Under the pieces are notes generated by a model. That model had not been told where the DNA came from. It saw only the letters and a program-made list of their open reading frames with translations, and searched no databases. Source: Nymphaea colorata (Eukaryota > Streptophyta > Magnoliopsida > Nymphaeales > Nymphaeaceae). Taken from it: DNA of 64,000 nt. The position numbers and the translations under genes were made by a program. Location of the stretch: assembly GCF_008831285.2 (NCBI RefSeq), contig NC_045139.1:13932354-13996353 (forward strand). The letters run 5' to 3'. Positions within the stretch are counted from its first letter, which is position 1. Each line of letters starts with the position of its first letter. Below, in pieces: positions 22,264 through 36,200 of this stretch.

Positions 22264-24896
22264 ACCATTCGTGTCAAACGGCTTCCTCTCTTGCACATCG
22301 TGTTCCGTTCATTTCTTAACACGCCTGTCCGAATATGGAGATGGCACTTCAGTCAGAGGCTGGTGCTTGTCTTTCGGTCCGCGTACTAGATCTAGTCCAT
22401 GGGATCCAATCGATCTGCTCCAAAGTTAGATAGCATTTGTAACAGGAAGCACAAGAAAGTTCACCGTGAGACAGAATAGGGTAAGACCGGCCTTGACTCA
22501 GCAACGCCCAAACAAAGCCAGTTCAGACCCAATCCTTTAACGGGTCGTGTTTGTACCAAAACATATCTAAATCCTAGCTACAAAATGTTTGAATGATAAT
22601 CATTTAGATGGTCAATTTCAAATAAATCATATGATAGATATTACATTTACCAATCAGACGAGACAATGGGTTTCATTTAAGGAAACTATTTTTTTTCTTT
22701 CTCCTTGCTCGTTTAAAGGGTATTTAGAATTTATGGAAAAACATTGTAGCCTTTTTTTTACAACTTAATAACTATCACCTGGTCTCATTAGAGTCATCAA
22801 GTAGTATGATTCTCATCAAAATCTAATATATAAGAGCATAGTAGTTATCTATTTCCCCACGTATCAGTGAGATATATACGGTGCTTTCTAGAGTATAAAT
22901 TTTGAAATACTAGGGCCCTTCGATCAATAATTTGTAGTTCAATCATTGAATTTCTCATTTGAGTTGCAATGCTAATCCATCTTTTAAACAATGTATACGT
23001 ATATACACACACATGTATTGCAACAACTTTGCTCATTTTCACATTACGATTACGCTTTTGGTCTAGTAGAATCATAACTTGCACCCTATTAGTTTTGGTT
23101 TTTTTTTTTTTTTAGAAAAAAACAAAGACAACTAATTAGTTAATGACATCCTTTATTAAGTCACACAGAAAACTAAGCTTTTCAAAGTAGGGCAACACAG
23201 TCCAACCCCCTTAAAGCATATGCATCAATGTCTAAAAGTCCAAAATTTGAACTACATCTAAAATAGTTTTGCCAATCTCTATTTCAATTTTTAAAAAATT
23301 AATAATCATGACAGCCAATCACTTAACAACCGTTTTTGTAAGTCTCTACAAAATTATTCATAATTTTGGATGCACTATTAAATTCTTCAAACATGGAAAT
23401 ATATATATGTATATATTAGTTCACATGTTTCAACAGTTTATAAAAAAAAATGGTATACACGTATCGGAGCCGAGGCGTGCCCAGCATATTAAAATCAAAC
23501 GGTGCTCTTACCAGTGATTGCTATTGAGTAAAGAATGGAAACAGCAACTCAAAGCTCGCTCCGGATTTGCAACCCGTGGATCCGTATTATATCCGATTCG
23601 TTACTCAAGTCAACCGTTTCTTACACGTCGACGTTGATACCAGCACCAATGAATATCCTCCAACTCAGGCACAGTTGCTGACGTGTCAACCTCGATGCTT
23701 ACAAAACAAACAGAAAAGCCCCCTCTCATTGGGAAAAACAACAAAAGTACCCTCCACCGAAAACTATGAAAGATAATGTTTCCTCCCCAAAAGGGCAGCC
23801 GGCAGGTCCTCTTGACGGATCTGCCATTCTTACCTCTTAATTACGAACTTGCCCTCCCAAGTAAAGGGTTTTGTTTGGGCGACTTTCCCCTCTAGAGTGC
23901 CCTGCTCGGCATTGGGCCCGGTTCGGTTCGGTTCGGCTCGGCTCGGCTCGGCTCGGCTCGGCCCTATAAGAAAGCCCAGCCCAGGTCAGCCCAATACCTG
24001 AAATTCGAGTTGGGGCTTGGCTCGATTATTGAAACTCGAGTTTGAGTTTAGTTAGAGCTTGTTTTTAATATAAATAATATATAAATATGATTAATTCTAA
24101 TAAAATATTATATATATATAAAGATTAATAAAATAATTATAAAAAAATTTATCAGACCCACCTGAGGTTACTTGGCCGGTGCAATAAGAAACCAGTACCC
24201 CTTTTTCAAGTCTAAGCCCGAGTCTGGTCAGGTATAAAGTGCCCAACCTTAGCTCTGTGGGCATCACGGGTTGGAGCGAAATCAATAAGTATCAAAGTTT
24301 AATAAAGATAAAAGATGCGGTAGTCAGTTTTGGGGGGTAGGGGGGTGATGAATCTACTAGTTTGGATCGTTAGGTACCACGAAATCTGAGCTCAAGTGTA
24401 ATTATGTCAACCGAGTAGGATCCAAATCTAAAAGTAGATTCAATCACCTCAAAAGAGAGCATAGCTGAGCAAGGGGAGAGAAAGTTTCAATTGAAAGATA
24501 CTGATGTATTTGACTATTAGGCACTGATCCATTTGATTATTGCAATGAATTAGGTGCATGTAAAGCTACAAAATGTTAATGTGGGTATGAATTAAACATA
24601 TGATAATAAACCCTATATAAAGGTTTACATTGACTGAAGTAGGCAGTTTGCCCACTTCAGTCCTACGATAGCTTGGCTACTGGCAAGGTTAGTGATCTAC
24701 ATTCGGATCCGGATCATGCACTTAGCCCATAGAAATGTGAGTGCTGGATCTTTTTTTAGCTTCGATATTTGTACTCGACTCGATTGCATCACTGCCGAAA
24801 GCTGGATGCCATAAGGGTGAATTCCACTATTGTACCATGGCAGTTTTGTCAATCGGCAGAAAATTTACCGCCACCGGCTTCCCTTCCCTGAATTTG

Positions 24897-24900
<4 letters not shown>
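22264..24900. other. Intergenic region with a possible decayed hAT-type fragment
   Basis: No supported gene. At about 23,893-24,255 the ends are rich in GGCTC/GCCCAGCCC-type sequence and the right end reads (minus strand) TAAGGTTGGGCAC, similar in style to hAT termini. I could not match a clean inverted repeat or target duplication, so this is only a candidate remnant. The rest is AT-rich and featureless. Confidence 0.3.
23920..23959. repeat. Pentanucleotide repeat (GGTTC)3(GGCTC)5
   Basis: Eight uninterrupted 5-base units: three GGTTC followed by five GGCTC, then GGCCC. A single transition separates the two unit types, so one block probably arose from the other by slippage. Confidence 0.9.

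Positions 24901-24938
<38 letters not shown>
24901..24938. repeat. (AG)n microsatellite in the AIM24 leader region
   Basis: Perfect AG dinucleotide run of about 19 units, roughly 190 bases before the AIM24 start codon. GA/CT runs are common in plant 5' leaders and core promoters and may bind GAGA-binding (BPC) proteins; that role is inference. Confidence 0.9.
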
Positions 24939-24940
<2 letters not shown>

Positions 24941-25124
24941 ATTACGGTGCGGTACGTTGTCATCGTCTCTGTTTTCCCTGTCTCTCTCTCTCGTTTCGGT
25001 GGCTTGCTGTTTCAGGTGAAGGAGGGGAATGCTGGGATCGTTGTCCTCCTGTGGAGATCTTGAGACCTGACTGTCGTCATCGCCGTCACTGTCGTAGGGC
25101 AATCCCCGTCTCGGGTTCTCTGCC

Positions 25125-28100
25125 ATGGCTGCTCCTTTCCTCTCTTCTCCCTTCCAACCCTACGTCTACGAGGTTGGTGCTCGTCTCTTCATTCTCGCTC
25201 TTTCCTGGCAAAAAATTGAGTGGGGATCACATTCTTTTTTCTGCGGAATTAGGGTTTTCTTTCGCTTGTAGCCTCCATTTCAGTAGGATTGGCGCTTTCG
25301 CGTTTCTAGTTGCCCATTCCTATGCGGAAGTTAGATTTGTCGACGAGGATCCGGTGATTCCTTTTTTGTTTCGGTTCCGGGCGTTGTGCTCCCCTGTCGT
25401 TTTCTCCCTTATTCTTCTTATTTTTTTCTTTGTGGGGTGATCCATGTTGGTAGAGCACACTAGCTGTTCTGTCTGCGAAGCTTAGGGATTCTTGGTGCCC
25501 AGAGGACTCTATAATTGTTAATTACGGTAGACTGGAATATCGGTGCATCTGATCTCGTGATGGGGTTTAATCAATTCTTGAATTTTGGGGGGAGATGGGA
25601 AGACGAGTAGTTCTTTAAGTCGGTGAGATGGATTCGTTAGGTTGGATGATCATTGCACCATTTACACAAGTCTATAGGCTTTTGTCAATGGCGTTGGATG
25701 ACCATATGCGTGTAAAATACGAGATGTATCTGAAACTGTTGCAGCATCTACGGACTACCTAAATAAGTGACATTCTAAAAGTAATGCTAGAAAGTTCAAA
25801 AAGCTTTTGGAGTATGATGTTTGCTCTTGGGCGATTTTTCTTTTTTAGCTCCTTGAAGTGCTGGAACTGGAAGTTTTGATTTACTGGGAAGTTATCTGTG
25901 ACATATAAAATCTGCTTCTTTTTCTAAAAAATGACATATTTTCGCTTGTTCAGAGCCCGCAAGCAGCCGTTACAGCTTTCCAGATTTTGGGAGGAGAAGC
26001 TCAAATAGTGCAGGTGATTATGAAATATAACTTTCTTTTGTTTCTTGAAACTATGTGAAGGTACATAGTTACCTGGCCTTGGATAGGAAACCAACCGTAC
26101 TCTTGAGTTTCTTTTTCCAGATATTCTTCTGCTTATTTGTTTCTCATTTACCAGATAATGTTAAAATCACAAGAAAAGGTCGTTGCAAAACCTGGTAAGT
26201 CCCTAAATTCTTTCCCCAAGATCATATTCGAATCGATGATGGCACCTCATGTTGGTTGTCTTTGAGTAGTTAGTGTTTTTGAACACTTAAGGGGATCCGT
26301 TGGATTCACGAGTGTTAGCATGATAAAATACTTGTGCTTAATTTTATCCTTGGGAGATCCTGTGTCATTGCCTTCACCTGTCAGAGAATATATATTTTCT
26401 GGAGTTATTGATGAAATATACAGATGCTAGAGCATTGAACTATATAAGGCAGATATTTCACTCTAATTATAGTGCAGGCGCTTGTTCTAGAAGTTATCCT
26501 TTTTGCTATTGCAAGGGTACATTTATTCTTCAAAAGCACGTTAAGTTAAATATAACTCATGGCAGCGAAGTTGTTGTCTCTCTCTCTCCCTCTGACGTGC
26601 ATGCCTCTAACATACATAGAGAGACTGCTCTTGCAATTTTTATTTTCATTGAACCAATTTCAATAACAACAGGTTACAGCAATCCAACTGGAATTTCATG
26701 GAATGCTTCCCTTTTGAGTATAACTTTTGCCTATTTAAAGTTTGAGAATAGGTCGAGGGCGGTGCCCCCTCGAGCATGGAATACATGCTAGTTTGCTAGA
26801 TACTCAAACAGTCAAACCTATTCATCAAATATCTCATGTAGAGACTGCTTGTGAAAAACTCTTAAAAAAATATTGTAGATCAGCTTTGTTGTAATTCCAG
26901 AAGAATCCTTATACAAATTCATGCTGGTATGTATCCTTTCAGTGCAGAACCATAAATATTTTTATAAAGACTGAAAGAATGCTTGAATGATGTCCTGGAT
27001 GCCTCACTCAGCTGATAAACTGTCAGAACTGTTGCAGTAATTGAAATAACAAAAGTGGCATAGTTTTGTTATTTTTGTGCTTTTGCTTGGAAAATATGAA
27101 AACCTATGATTGTAGCTCCTGCATATGTGTACCTGCAACAACTTAAGCACAGTCGTGGATATTGTTCTAGCCTCTACGGTTCTTAATGCCAAGTTTCTTC
27201 TTGGGTATTTTTCATCAAAGTTGATTTCTCGATAGTTTTTTGGAGAAAATCTCACTAAATTTTGAAAAATGGAAAAATGTAAAAAATGGTAAAAATAAAA
27301 TAGATGAGAATGTAATAAAAAAATGATAAAAATAATGTTTTGATGATGATAACAATGGTGAAAGTAATTCAGTCTAAGTTTAAATTTGATTCCACCTTAA
27401 TTGCAACATTAAAAAAAGGAAAATGAAAAAAAAAGGAAAAAAATATGAAAGAAACTTGATGACTTTATTGTTCATGTTTTTTTTTTTTGGTTGATATGGC
27501 GATATTTGTGACAATGACACTAAGGTAATGGTAACACCATAACTCATCCCACAAATAATGCACTTAGATACAGTTGGTGATCAGGAAGGGGCTTTGCCGT
27601 GGTGGTCCATTATGAGATTGGTTGTTGTGTCGGGAAGAGCTTGGTTCAGTCTGAAATAAGGTGGTAAACCTTCCTGGTTTCTCAACTCGAACACTTAGAC
27701 TCACTCAGTTTGTGGATAATCTTCAGAATCCTTACTAAGGTGGTAAACTCCCCAATACCTAATTGGGGACACTCAATTTTTTGTTTGCCTCTTTCTTTTT
27801 TTCTTTTTTTGTGGGGTGGGGGAAGGTGGTGTGGATGTGGTGAGAGGGGAGAGTTTCTTTCTTCTCTATTTTAAGAATCAGAGATGAGAAAGTCGGGATA
27901 TAAGGATGGTTTATGTGCCGCTGATGTTCCTTTTCATACAGTAGATTTGGAATTTGACTACTAACCATTTGAGGTTGGCTCTTAAGATCTCCACTTCTGT
28001 TGGACGGGGGAGTTCTACTTTGTCATAACAAGCTTTTTTTTTTTTGGTTTGCTCCTAAAAAAACCTAAATCTTCAGAGAGTAAGAAAACAACTTTCTGGT

Positions 28101-30722
28101 TTTTTTACCTTTCAATGGGGTAGAAATAGCAGGACGATCAAATGACATTCCTTGCTGCATTAAATCTTAACGATTTGGTGGTAGCTCAAAAGGTTTCAGT
28201 CTGAGCATGTGAGTGTACAAGATTACATTGGGTGCTGAATTAATGATCATGAAAGCTAGATATCTGAGACTCTTTTATTTTACTTTGTTTTATTTGTATA
28301 AGGATCTATAGGACTTATTTTGAAGATAAGAATGACCGACCAAACAAATTATTACAGGTTTGATGTTAGTTTAGAAAAAGCACTGCAAAACCAACTTGAG
28401 CATCAACTATTGCAATATAGCTGTAATGCAAATTCTGTCCACATGTTGATTGCAAAAGCTTCAATTCATTTAGCATTTGCTGTGAAATTTATCTTTTGTT
28501 ATTGGTTGATGAGTTCTCGTCTTGTAGCTCCAAATTTATTGTTAACTTTCTGAAAAATATGGCAGGTTCTATGTGTTATATGTCGGGTTCCATTCAAATG
28601 GAGAATGTATACCTACCTGAAAACGAAGGGAGCATATGGCAATGGCTATTTGGCAAGAGTGTGACTAGCGTCATCCTGAATAATACAGGACCAGGTGATG
28701 GATTCATTGGTATTGCAGCTCCATCACTAGCACGTATACTGCCGGTTCGTACTGGATTTTTTCCCCTCTTCTTCTGTCTCTTGCAATATCAAGCTTCATA
28801 TCCAATAGCATATGCTTAATTTAAAAATCAAGATACAGATAAGGAAAAGAAGTTTGAATGATTGGATTCTGTAACTGACGTCATCAAACTTATTTTGATG
28901 CCTTTGTAGATTGATTTGGCGAAGTTCGGAGGAGAAATTCTATGTCAGGTACAGTCATTTTATTAGTACTTCGTAAGGACTATGAGAACTTCTCTAGTTT
29001 CTACACAACACTTTCTCCCGTCCAAGTAAAATGGTTCATGTCACCCAATTTAATTCCCAATAATGTATTCTGCATCCATCTTATTGTTATGGATATGGTT
29101 GCTGTAGCCAGATGCGTTTCTTTGCTCTGTTAATGATGTCACTGTGACAAATACAGTTGATCAGAGAGCCCGGCATAATGTGGGTGGTGCAGAGGTGAGG
29201 TCATTTGCATCTGGAATTTCATTTCTTTTGTTCATATGTGATTTTTAATATTCTGCACTCAAGTTTCTAGTACTTGCTATGGGTTGGTTTAGTGACTTTT
29301 ACATAGGCAAACATGTATTCCTCCAAGTTAGGAAAAACATTTGCTGCTCAAGGCATGAATCTAACGATGATATCATTGCTTTAACAGAGTATTTTGAGAC
29401 AGAAGCTCGTAGGTCAGGGGCTTGCCTTCATAATTGGTGGTGGATCTGGTAATGGTCTTTCCTTGATCTGTTCACCTATGTTAACTACAGTAGTCATGAT
29501 CTGTCTGCTATGGAATTAAAATCTGAAGCATGTTCCTGAATTCTATGCTTTCGGACTCCTTGAAAAGAACTGTATTAAAATGACAAAATAGCTGTTCTTT
29601 GTGCACATGTGAAGTCGTTGGTGTTTTTCTCTTTATTTTTTTATTTTATTCTCCATTGATGCTACTTGTTCATTGTATTGTGGCAGTTGTGCAAAAGAAT
29701 CTTGAGGCAGGAGAAGTGTTGGTTGTGGATACATCTTGCATTGTGGCCATGACAAGTAGTATTGAACTGAACGTGAAACAAGCCAACCCAACAAGGCGGG
29801 TGGTCTTTGGGGTAAGATTTTTCCTCTATGATAAGCTTGTTTCATTAAGAGGTAGTGATTTCACTGCTTGGCCTTTTTGTTGTCCTAACATGGCATACCA
29901 AGAGTTTCTGTCCTTGTACTTTCCAGTAGTTGACAAGTGACTAAAATATTTGAAAGACTTTTCTTTGTGCTGTTTTTCCCTACTTGGTTTTGATGATTCT
30001 TGTCAACCAAATAGGGAGAAAATCATGCAACTGCTGTACTCACTGGACCTGGAATCGTCTTTATCCAGAGCCTACCTTTCTATCGCCTTTCTCAAAGGAT
30101 TGCAAGGCAAGTTAATTATATGCATTTTCTTGTGTTAAACTTTGTTTATTGAATGTTCACTGCAAGTTGGTACAGGGGTTTGCTGCGGACCCCTTTCCAA
30201 GATCTTGCTGAAATGGGCTTTCAGTTAATTCAGCAAAGGATTGTGAATTATGTCATTTTTTCCCCTCTTTCTCATAAAAAGCCTGCCATTATGCCATATT
30301 ATGTGGGGCAATATTTGAGATCGCAACAATGAAAATGGGGAATTGTGTCATTTTTATCATTCTTTTAGTGGGCTGGAATGTTTCCACTTTTCTTGTCTCA
30401 TTAAGAGAGGAAATGGCCTTTTATAATGGTTTCTATAGAAATGATGCACAATTTTGAGATGTCCACGTAGTATAGGGTTTGCTTAGCAGGACTACGTAGT
30501 GTTACTTGCATGTTTTGTGGGATGGATTTGTGAGCAGTCTCGAACTTAAATAATGACTCTCTTCATAAATTTTTCTTCCTGAAATTTTGAAATATTGTTG
30601 CGTGCAGGGCAGTAACATCTCCGGGAATGCGAGAGAACCCTAGATTTTTGATTCAGATTGCGGTGTTTTTCTTCCTCGCTTACCTCATGATTGTATCATC
30701 CCTGCTCTTAACGGATATATGA
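25125..30722 (+). CDS. AIM24-family protein (TRAP-like fold), 281 aa
   Basis: Member of the AIM24 family (altered inheritance of mitochondria 24; TRAP-like beta fold). Its biochemical role in plants is not established. Ten exons: 25125-25172, 25954-26013, 26155-26194, 28566-28744, 28910-28948, 29108-29194, 29388-29448, 29687-29811, 30015-30106, 30608-30722; all join in frame. Motifs include FQILGGEAQIVQIMLKSQE, GFIGIAAPSLARILPIDLAK, FGGEILCQPDAFLCSV, GQGLAFIIGGGSVV, and GENHATAVLTGPG. A hydrophobic segment at about 256-278 is a single C-terminal membrane anchor. The ninth intron begins with GC (AAG|GCAAGT); using the nearby GT instead would create an early stop. The first donor (GAG|GTTGGT) is weak but the protein match (VYE then SPQAAVTAF) supports it. 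The third intron is 2.4 kb and holds only AT-rich sequence. Confidence 0.93.
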
Positions 30723-31529
30723 AGTTACACAGGCTCTCTTTTTCATTTTCTTCCCCTTTTTCTCTTCTTCAGAGCCCCCTTTTGCATTGTATTCATTGCT
30801 CGGAAATTTGAAGGTAAGTTTTGTTTTCGGTTTTAATGAACAATAAAAGGTGAAGGCATACATGGGGGATTAAATTAGAGGAATCTCGATCTTAGGATAC
30901 AAGATATGGAAGTGGGAAAGAACCTGAGATAAGAAAAGTGCTAAATCTTTTTCTTTTGATAAGCAAAAGAAAATGTCATTTTTCGTCAAGTTACAGGGGA
31001 CTTCGGGGTTGTCTGCTGCATATGTTCTGTGGAGTTGGCGTAGTTGGATGATTGCAGAGCATTTAGTTTCCATCTCCTGATTAGTTTCCATCCTTTGACA
31101 TTGGTGTTTGGAGTGGATGACAATTGTAGATTACAATTTGCTTTTGATTCTGAGAGGTGCTGCAAATTGGTCCAACTTGATATGACTAACTGATTTTTCT
31201 TGTGATTGTCGGTGTTTTTCCCTGCTTTAGTTGTTATGAGACGTCATTCTACATTTGCGTATGATGAGAGAGCCTCTTCTAACGTTTATTCACCTTCCAT
31301 TAATGGTGCTTGTTAGGAGATTCCACATGCTACTCTGACCTTCCCAAGAAAGGGAAACATAAATTCTTATAGCTTATCATGGAAACACACATAGACATCA
31401 TGGGCACAATGTTAGTAATGTATACAAAATTTCAATGTTTAAGCTAATGATAATTCATTACTCTTTAATGGTACTGATGCTCTTTTAAAATGTCTCTATT
31501 GAACTTTTTTTGGCTAGTAACGGTGCATG

Positions 31530-31566
<37 letters not shown>

Positions 31567-33009
31567 TGTGACGCATACGCGTAGTCTTGCATTTCTCGAA
31601 AACCTTTTTGGCAATTTCAAGCAATGAGTCGCCCCTCTGTTTTTTGCACGCAAGCCACCGTTTATCCTATCTGACACTTCAAATGAGTTGGATTTGCTGT
31701 CGTTCTCCTTTTTACCAATTTCAACCAACCCCACCCGTTTTAAAAGAAAATTAAAGTTGTCACGTGAACTATGTCTAGTCTGACTTCTGATCTTTTCATT
31801 TAACCAAAGCAATATGCCACTACCTTTTCGCTTTTAATGTTTAAAATTTAGTGAGGTCTCAAGCAGTAATGAGAGTGCCTCCCAATGAACTTATTTCAAG
31901 GATCAGACCTGTCTGAACTAAGAACGCAAGTGACAGGTCCATTCGATGAACCTAATCCGTCGATTTTACTATATCGATTTATGAACTGCCCTTGCGCTCT
32001 AAGTGAAATTGAGACGCCAAATCCACGAGTTACCTGCTTATTTTTTCATCAAGATGTTAGCGTTTCAGAGCAATTCCGATTACCGACAAATTTGTCAAGA
32101 AAGTTATAATATTTTCAATTTTTTGGCTATTTGGAAGGGTGACCACAGTATGTATCACATTTTCAATTATGAACGAAAATTCACCGTTCCTCGTAACAAT
32201 AGCCTAAAAAGGATGTGAGTTCAAACATGTCCCATTGTTAAGGAACTTGGCTCACGGCGACTTCGAGGTCACTGAAAAAAAAAATGCAACGGTACGACCA
32301 TTCATTTTGGTGATGGATGGTTACCAATGTACATGCCTGGACTAATCTAGCACCACCATCATCCTTTTTTTTTTTTTTTGTTATGGACGGTCGTCGTAAC
32401 AGCCATTTTCTTGTGAGACCATCACTTGCTTTAGAGGTTGTTGGACAGGAGGGTTTTGGGACTGTTTGAAATGTCTGGGAGCCATTTTGTTTAAATTTTA
32501 ATATCTTATAAAAAGTTATCCTTCTTCCTAGAAAAACTTTTAATTAGTAAGTAAAGTTCTAAACTTGTTTTCGTATCCCCTTGTCCGAGCCACTTTGTCA
32601 AGAAAATTCGTGGACCGTTAATCGAATCCTAACAAGGGCAGAGAGGCAAGTGTAGGCAATTGCCCACACAGAGCCACAATTTTTCTCATCTAATCTAATC
32701 TACATATTGATGCCTTTTAAAAATGGCATGGAGAGGTAAAAGGAATAGAAAAACGAGTGGTTTTTGAGGGAAAGTGGGAAGGGGAGGGAGGTCATTTGCA
32801 ATTTGCAGGACTAGAGGGATGGAGTACAGTTCCGTCATTTCGCGCCCTTTTCAAAAAGGAGGAGAGGGCCCGCCCACCGCGCGTCCCTTCCGCCGTCCGT
32901 ACGGCCACTCCCCGCCTGATCATTTTCCCCGCCAAAAACAAAAAAAAGGAAAAAAAAAAAAAGGAAAGCAGGGGAGTTTCCGAGGCCCCTCCGCTCCCCA
33001 CTCCTCCAC
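30723..33009. other. Downstream flank of AIM24 and intergenic DNA
   Basis: Begins with the AIM24 3' UTR. No second gene is recognisable. It holds a compound (TC)n(TG)n microsatellite at 31,531-31,569. At about 32,930-32,965 there is an A/G-rich run just before the GC-rich stretch that looks like the next gene's leader. Confidence 0.4.
31531..31569. repeat. Compound (TC)n(TG)n microsatellite
   Basis: About nine TC units run directly into about ten TG units. Perfect over its length. Confidence 0.9.
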
Positions 33010-33204
33010 CCTCCGATCCTCCCCATCAACGGTTCCGCTGTCCGATCACCGATCCCCGCGTTTAATTGCATTCTCTCTTCTCCCTCTCTCGTTTCCTCGG
33101 TTCAGTTCCGTCCTCTCCTCCATCCCTGTAATATCTCCGATTCTTTCATGGCCCTTACTTTCTTGAGCATTGCGAGCTTAATCCCTGGCGTCGGACGAGG
33201 ATTG
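33010..33204 (+). promoter_or_regulatory. Candidate non-coding first exon, probably of the PLATZ gene
   Basis: GC- and CT-rich leader-like sequence after an A/G-rich tract, ending at a good donor, GATTG|GTGAGG (33,204/33,205). An ATG at 33,148 opens a short frame of 33 codons if unspliced. Joined to the PLATZ exon at 38,199 this ATG is not in the PLATZ frame, so if the exons belong together this would be an upstream ORF. The link across about 5 kb is inference from the absence of any other downstream gene. Confidence 0.35.
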
Positions 33205-36200
33205 GTGAGGGGCGTTGCATTTCAGGTTTTCTTTGTGGTTTTCTTTCTGTAGTTGGAATGATAGGTTGTGTTGTCTTAATGTGAATTAGGGGCCAATCTG
33301 AAGACTTGCAAGAGAGTCGGTATCCAAGAAAGGAGGAAGAATTGGTAAATCTTTTCTTGGAGGTCTCTTTTTGTCGGGTATCTGTTGTGGAGAATTCTAT
33401 TTCCTTTTATGCGATTCTGTGGAGATGATGTCCATCTTGATGGCTTCTCTTTTCCTGTTTCCATTTTTTATACCTTCACTTTTTTGATTGAATCAAGGCA
33501 GATTTGGTGGAAATTCATTGTGTAACGTGGATGGTATTAACTAATTTAGGATAGTACGGTGTGTTCTTGATAGGGATTTTGCTTGAAAGATTCGTGGGTT
33601 TTAGTGCGTGCAAACGAATCAAGAGTCTTTGATGTGGATGGGATTCCCAGCACCATTGTAGAGGGATCTTCATGCATGACCGTCGATGTTGACAACATGT
33701 TAAGCGTCCATGATTCCACACACAGTGCTCTTCACTGAAATTTTGGATGCTACATGCTGATGGACGTCAATATCTTTCACGGACGGTGTAAGTTCGGAGA
33801 TCATAGGAGTGGACGATGGCATGAACGAGTGAAAAATTCTGGTGTTTTGGCTCTGGAGATACTAACTAGCGTTTGTGGATTCTGGAAAGACTTTCTTCTT
33901 CGTGTGAGGGATTGTAATTAAAAAGGACACTCCATGTCCTATGTATCGACAGTTGTTTGTGCACCATTTTTAGTTAAAAGGCAACTGCACAATTGGTTGA
34001 TTGATAAAGAGGAACGTAAATGCTTGAAACTGTTGAAGGTGCTAAATCTCGATGGTATTTTGACCGAAGTCCTCTTTGATACCAAAACCTTCTCTTTTAA
34101 TGCACCGTTCGTGTGTCTGTGTGAGTCATTAAGCACAGAAGCGACATTTAAGTCTTTGCACCCCATTAGAGTCGCATAATGGATAATATAAAAGCGGTTG
34201 GTGGTTCTTATATTTCTTAAGTTACACACACGTACACACATATAAATGTGCACTTATATGAATACGTAAATTTATGAAATTTAAGAACCCACGAGCACTA
34301 TGATCTATCTGCTCAGCGTGAATGGATGGCTTACGGCTTACCAGGCCAAAAGCAAAGAACAGCATGTCACATCAGGAAAAAGGTTTTTGTGAGTTCAATA
34401 GTCATACATTGTTGACTGTTTAATTCTCCTAATATAATGGCTAAGGGTTCTCAAGTTCATATTACTATCCTTTGTGGAAGTCAATGGGTACTTAGTAAGG
34501 TTCAAGTACCCATGTTGCCGTAGGAGACACTTGGGTACCTTTTAGATCCAAATTGCTTAATTTTACTTGATTTAATTTTTTCCAACTTACTCTATATTCT
34601 GTTTCTAGAATTATTGTTCATTAACATTATTTGTAGCACTTGTTTATTAAAATGTTACTTTTATTTTGATTTTTTTGTGTTATTTTGCATATATACATAT
34701 ACATATATCCTGCCGTACCTCCATACCCATATTTTCTAAAATTGTACCCGTACCCGAACTACACTTCATTTTTGAATAGTTTTGACAACAATTGGATTAA
34801 ATCGTAACTTGTACTATGATAGTATGATCACATGACACTTGAGTTTCAGGTTAGTAGGATGACTTTGTAGCACAAATGTGGTAGGCCTAACTCTTTTAGG
34901 CATTTGCACATAAATAAGATATAGAAATCAAATTCAAAGCTATAAACTCAGCAAAATAAACACATAATATATGTCATTGAGCTACACAAGTATGCAGTTA
35001 TATCTGACAGTTAATATTTATCTTTACTAATATTTGGTTCTTCAGCATAAGCATTTTTCTGTTAGACTTGTATGCTGAAAAGTGAAAATCATAAGATGAA
35101 CTATAGAAAAATTACAAGATCCATATTTAAATTTGTTATTTTTGTTTGCTGAGAACGTCATGCTCTCATATGCATTAGAAACAATATCAAAAGAACCATT
35201 TGGGTCAAACGTCAAGTTAAAGTCCCATTTTCGTTGGATTCGGATTTACTTGTGCAACTATCCTGTCAACGAAGTGGATGCAACTATTATTTCCAGTTGT
35301 TTAAAGTTCGAACTGCTACTACTTTGAATCTTGGTCAGTAGATTAAATTGCTGTTGTTTTTTATGTTTATCCCTTCAAGATGCTGTTTCATGTATTCTAC
35401 TTGCTATCTGATGGAGTCCTTTTAAGATTTATTTAAAGAAACACACACAATGGTTGGAAATTGGAACAATATAAGGAAACCTGTGATTAGGTTGGATGGA
35501 TTTAAAAGGAAATAATACATAAAAGGGAAGCAGAATGTGACCTCTTCTTAGCAGAACATGGAATGTCTTCTTGGTATTAAGAGCAAAGGGGATGGAGGAG
35601 TCTTTGTATTGAAGGTGAAGGGAGTGGAGGAGAGAGAGGGTGTTGGTCGTTGCAGTTTCCTCTCTTGAGAGAGGGAAGGAAAAGAGAGAGAGAAATGTGG
35701 ATCTATGTATGAAGACTGAGGTAGACGAGCAACGTTTTTTGCACGATAAATTTATCTCCCACAAGCCAGGACTATTGAGACCATGCCATAGTTGGTTATA
35801 TCCCTTATGTTTGTCTCTTCTTTGTAATATACTCCTACCATTACAATGATAAAAATCTCACACTCTTCCATGGCATGGACATATTGTGGAACTTTGAGCA
35901 ATATCTTGTCTCTTTATGATTGTATATTTGTTTGATATTAGATTAAATTGTGGCTGCCCAACAGAATCATAGGCAAGGGTCTTACAACCCTCTCAGTTGG
36001 TACCCAAAGCCAAGTGGTTTTCTGTGAGTACGTAAAGTGGTGCGGGGAAATTTTAAGATAAAGGTTTGGATTATAACACAGGAAGCTTGAATATATATAT
36101 TTTTTTACAGAAATTCCATTATCCAACCCATGTAATTCCCTCGTCACCTTCTCACTTCTCTATATCCCCAGTATGTATCTGGTAACATAGTACCTCATTG

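Noticed and set aside
24827-25126. Minus-strand 99-codon ORF opposite the AIM24 leader
   Set aside because: Much of it is the translated (AG)n repeat and antisense of the leader; no homology recognised.
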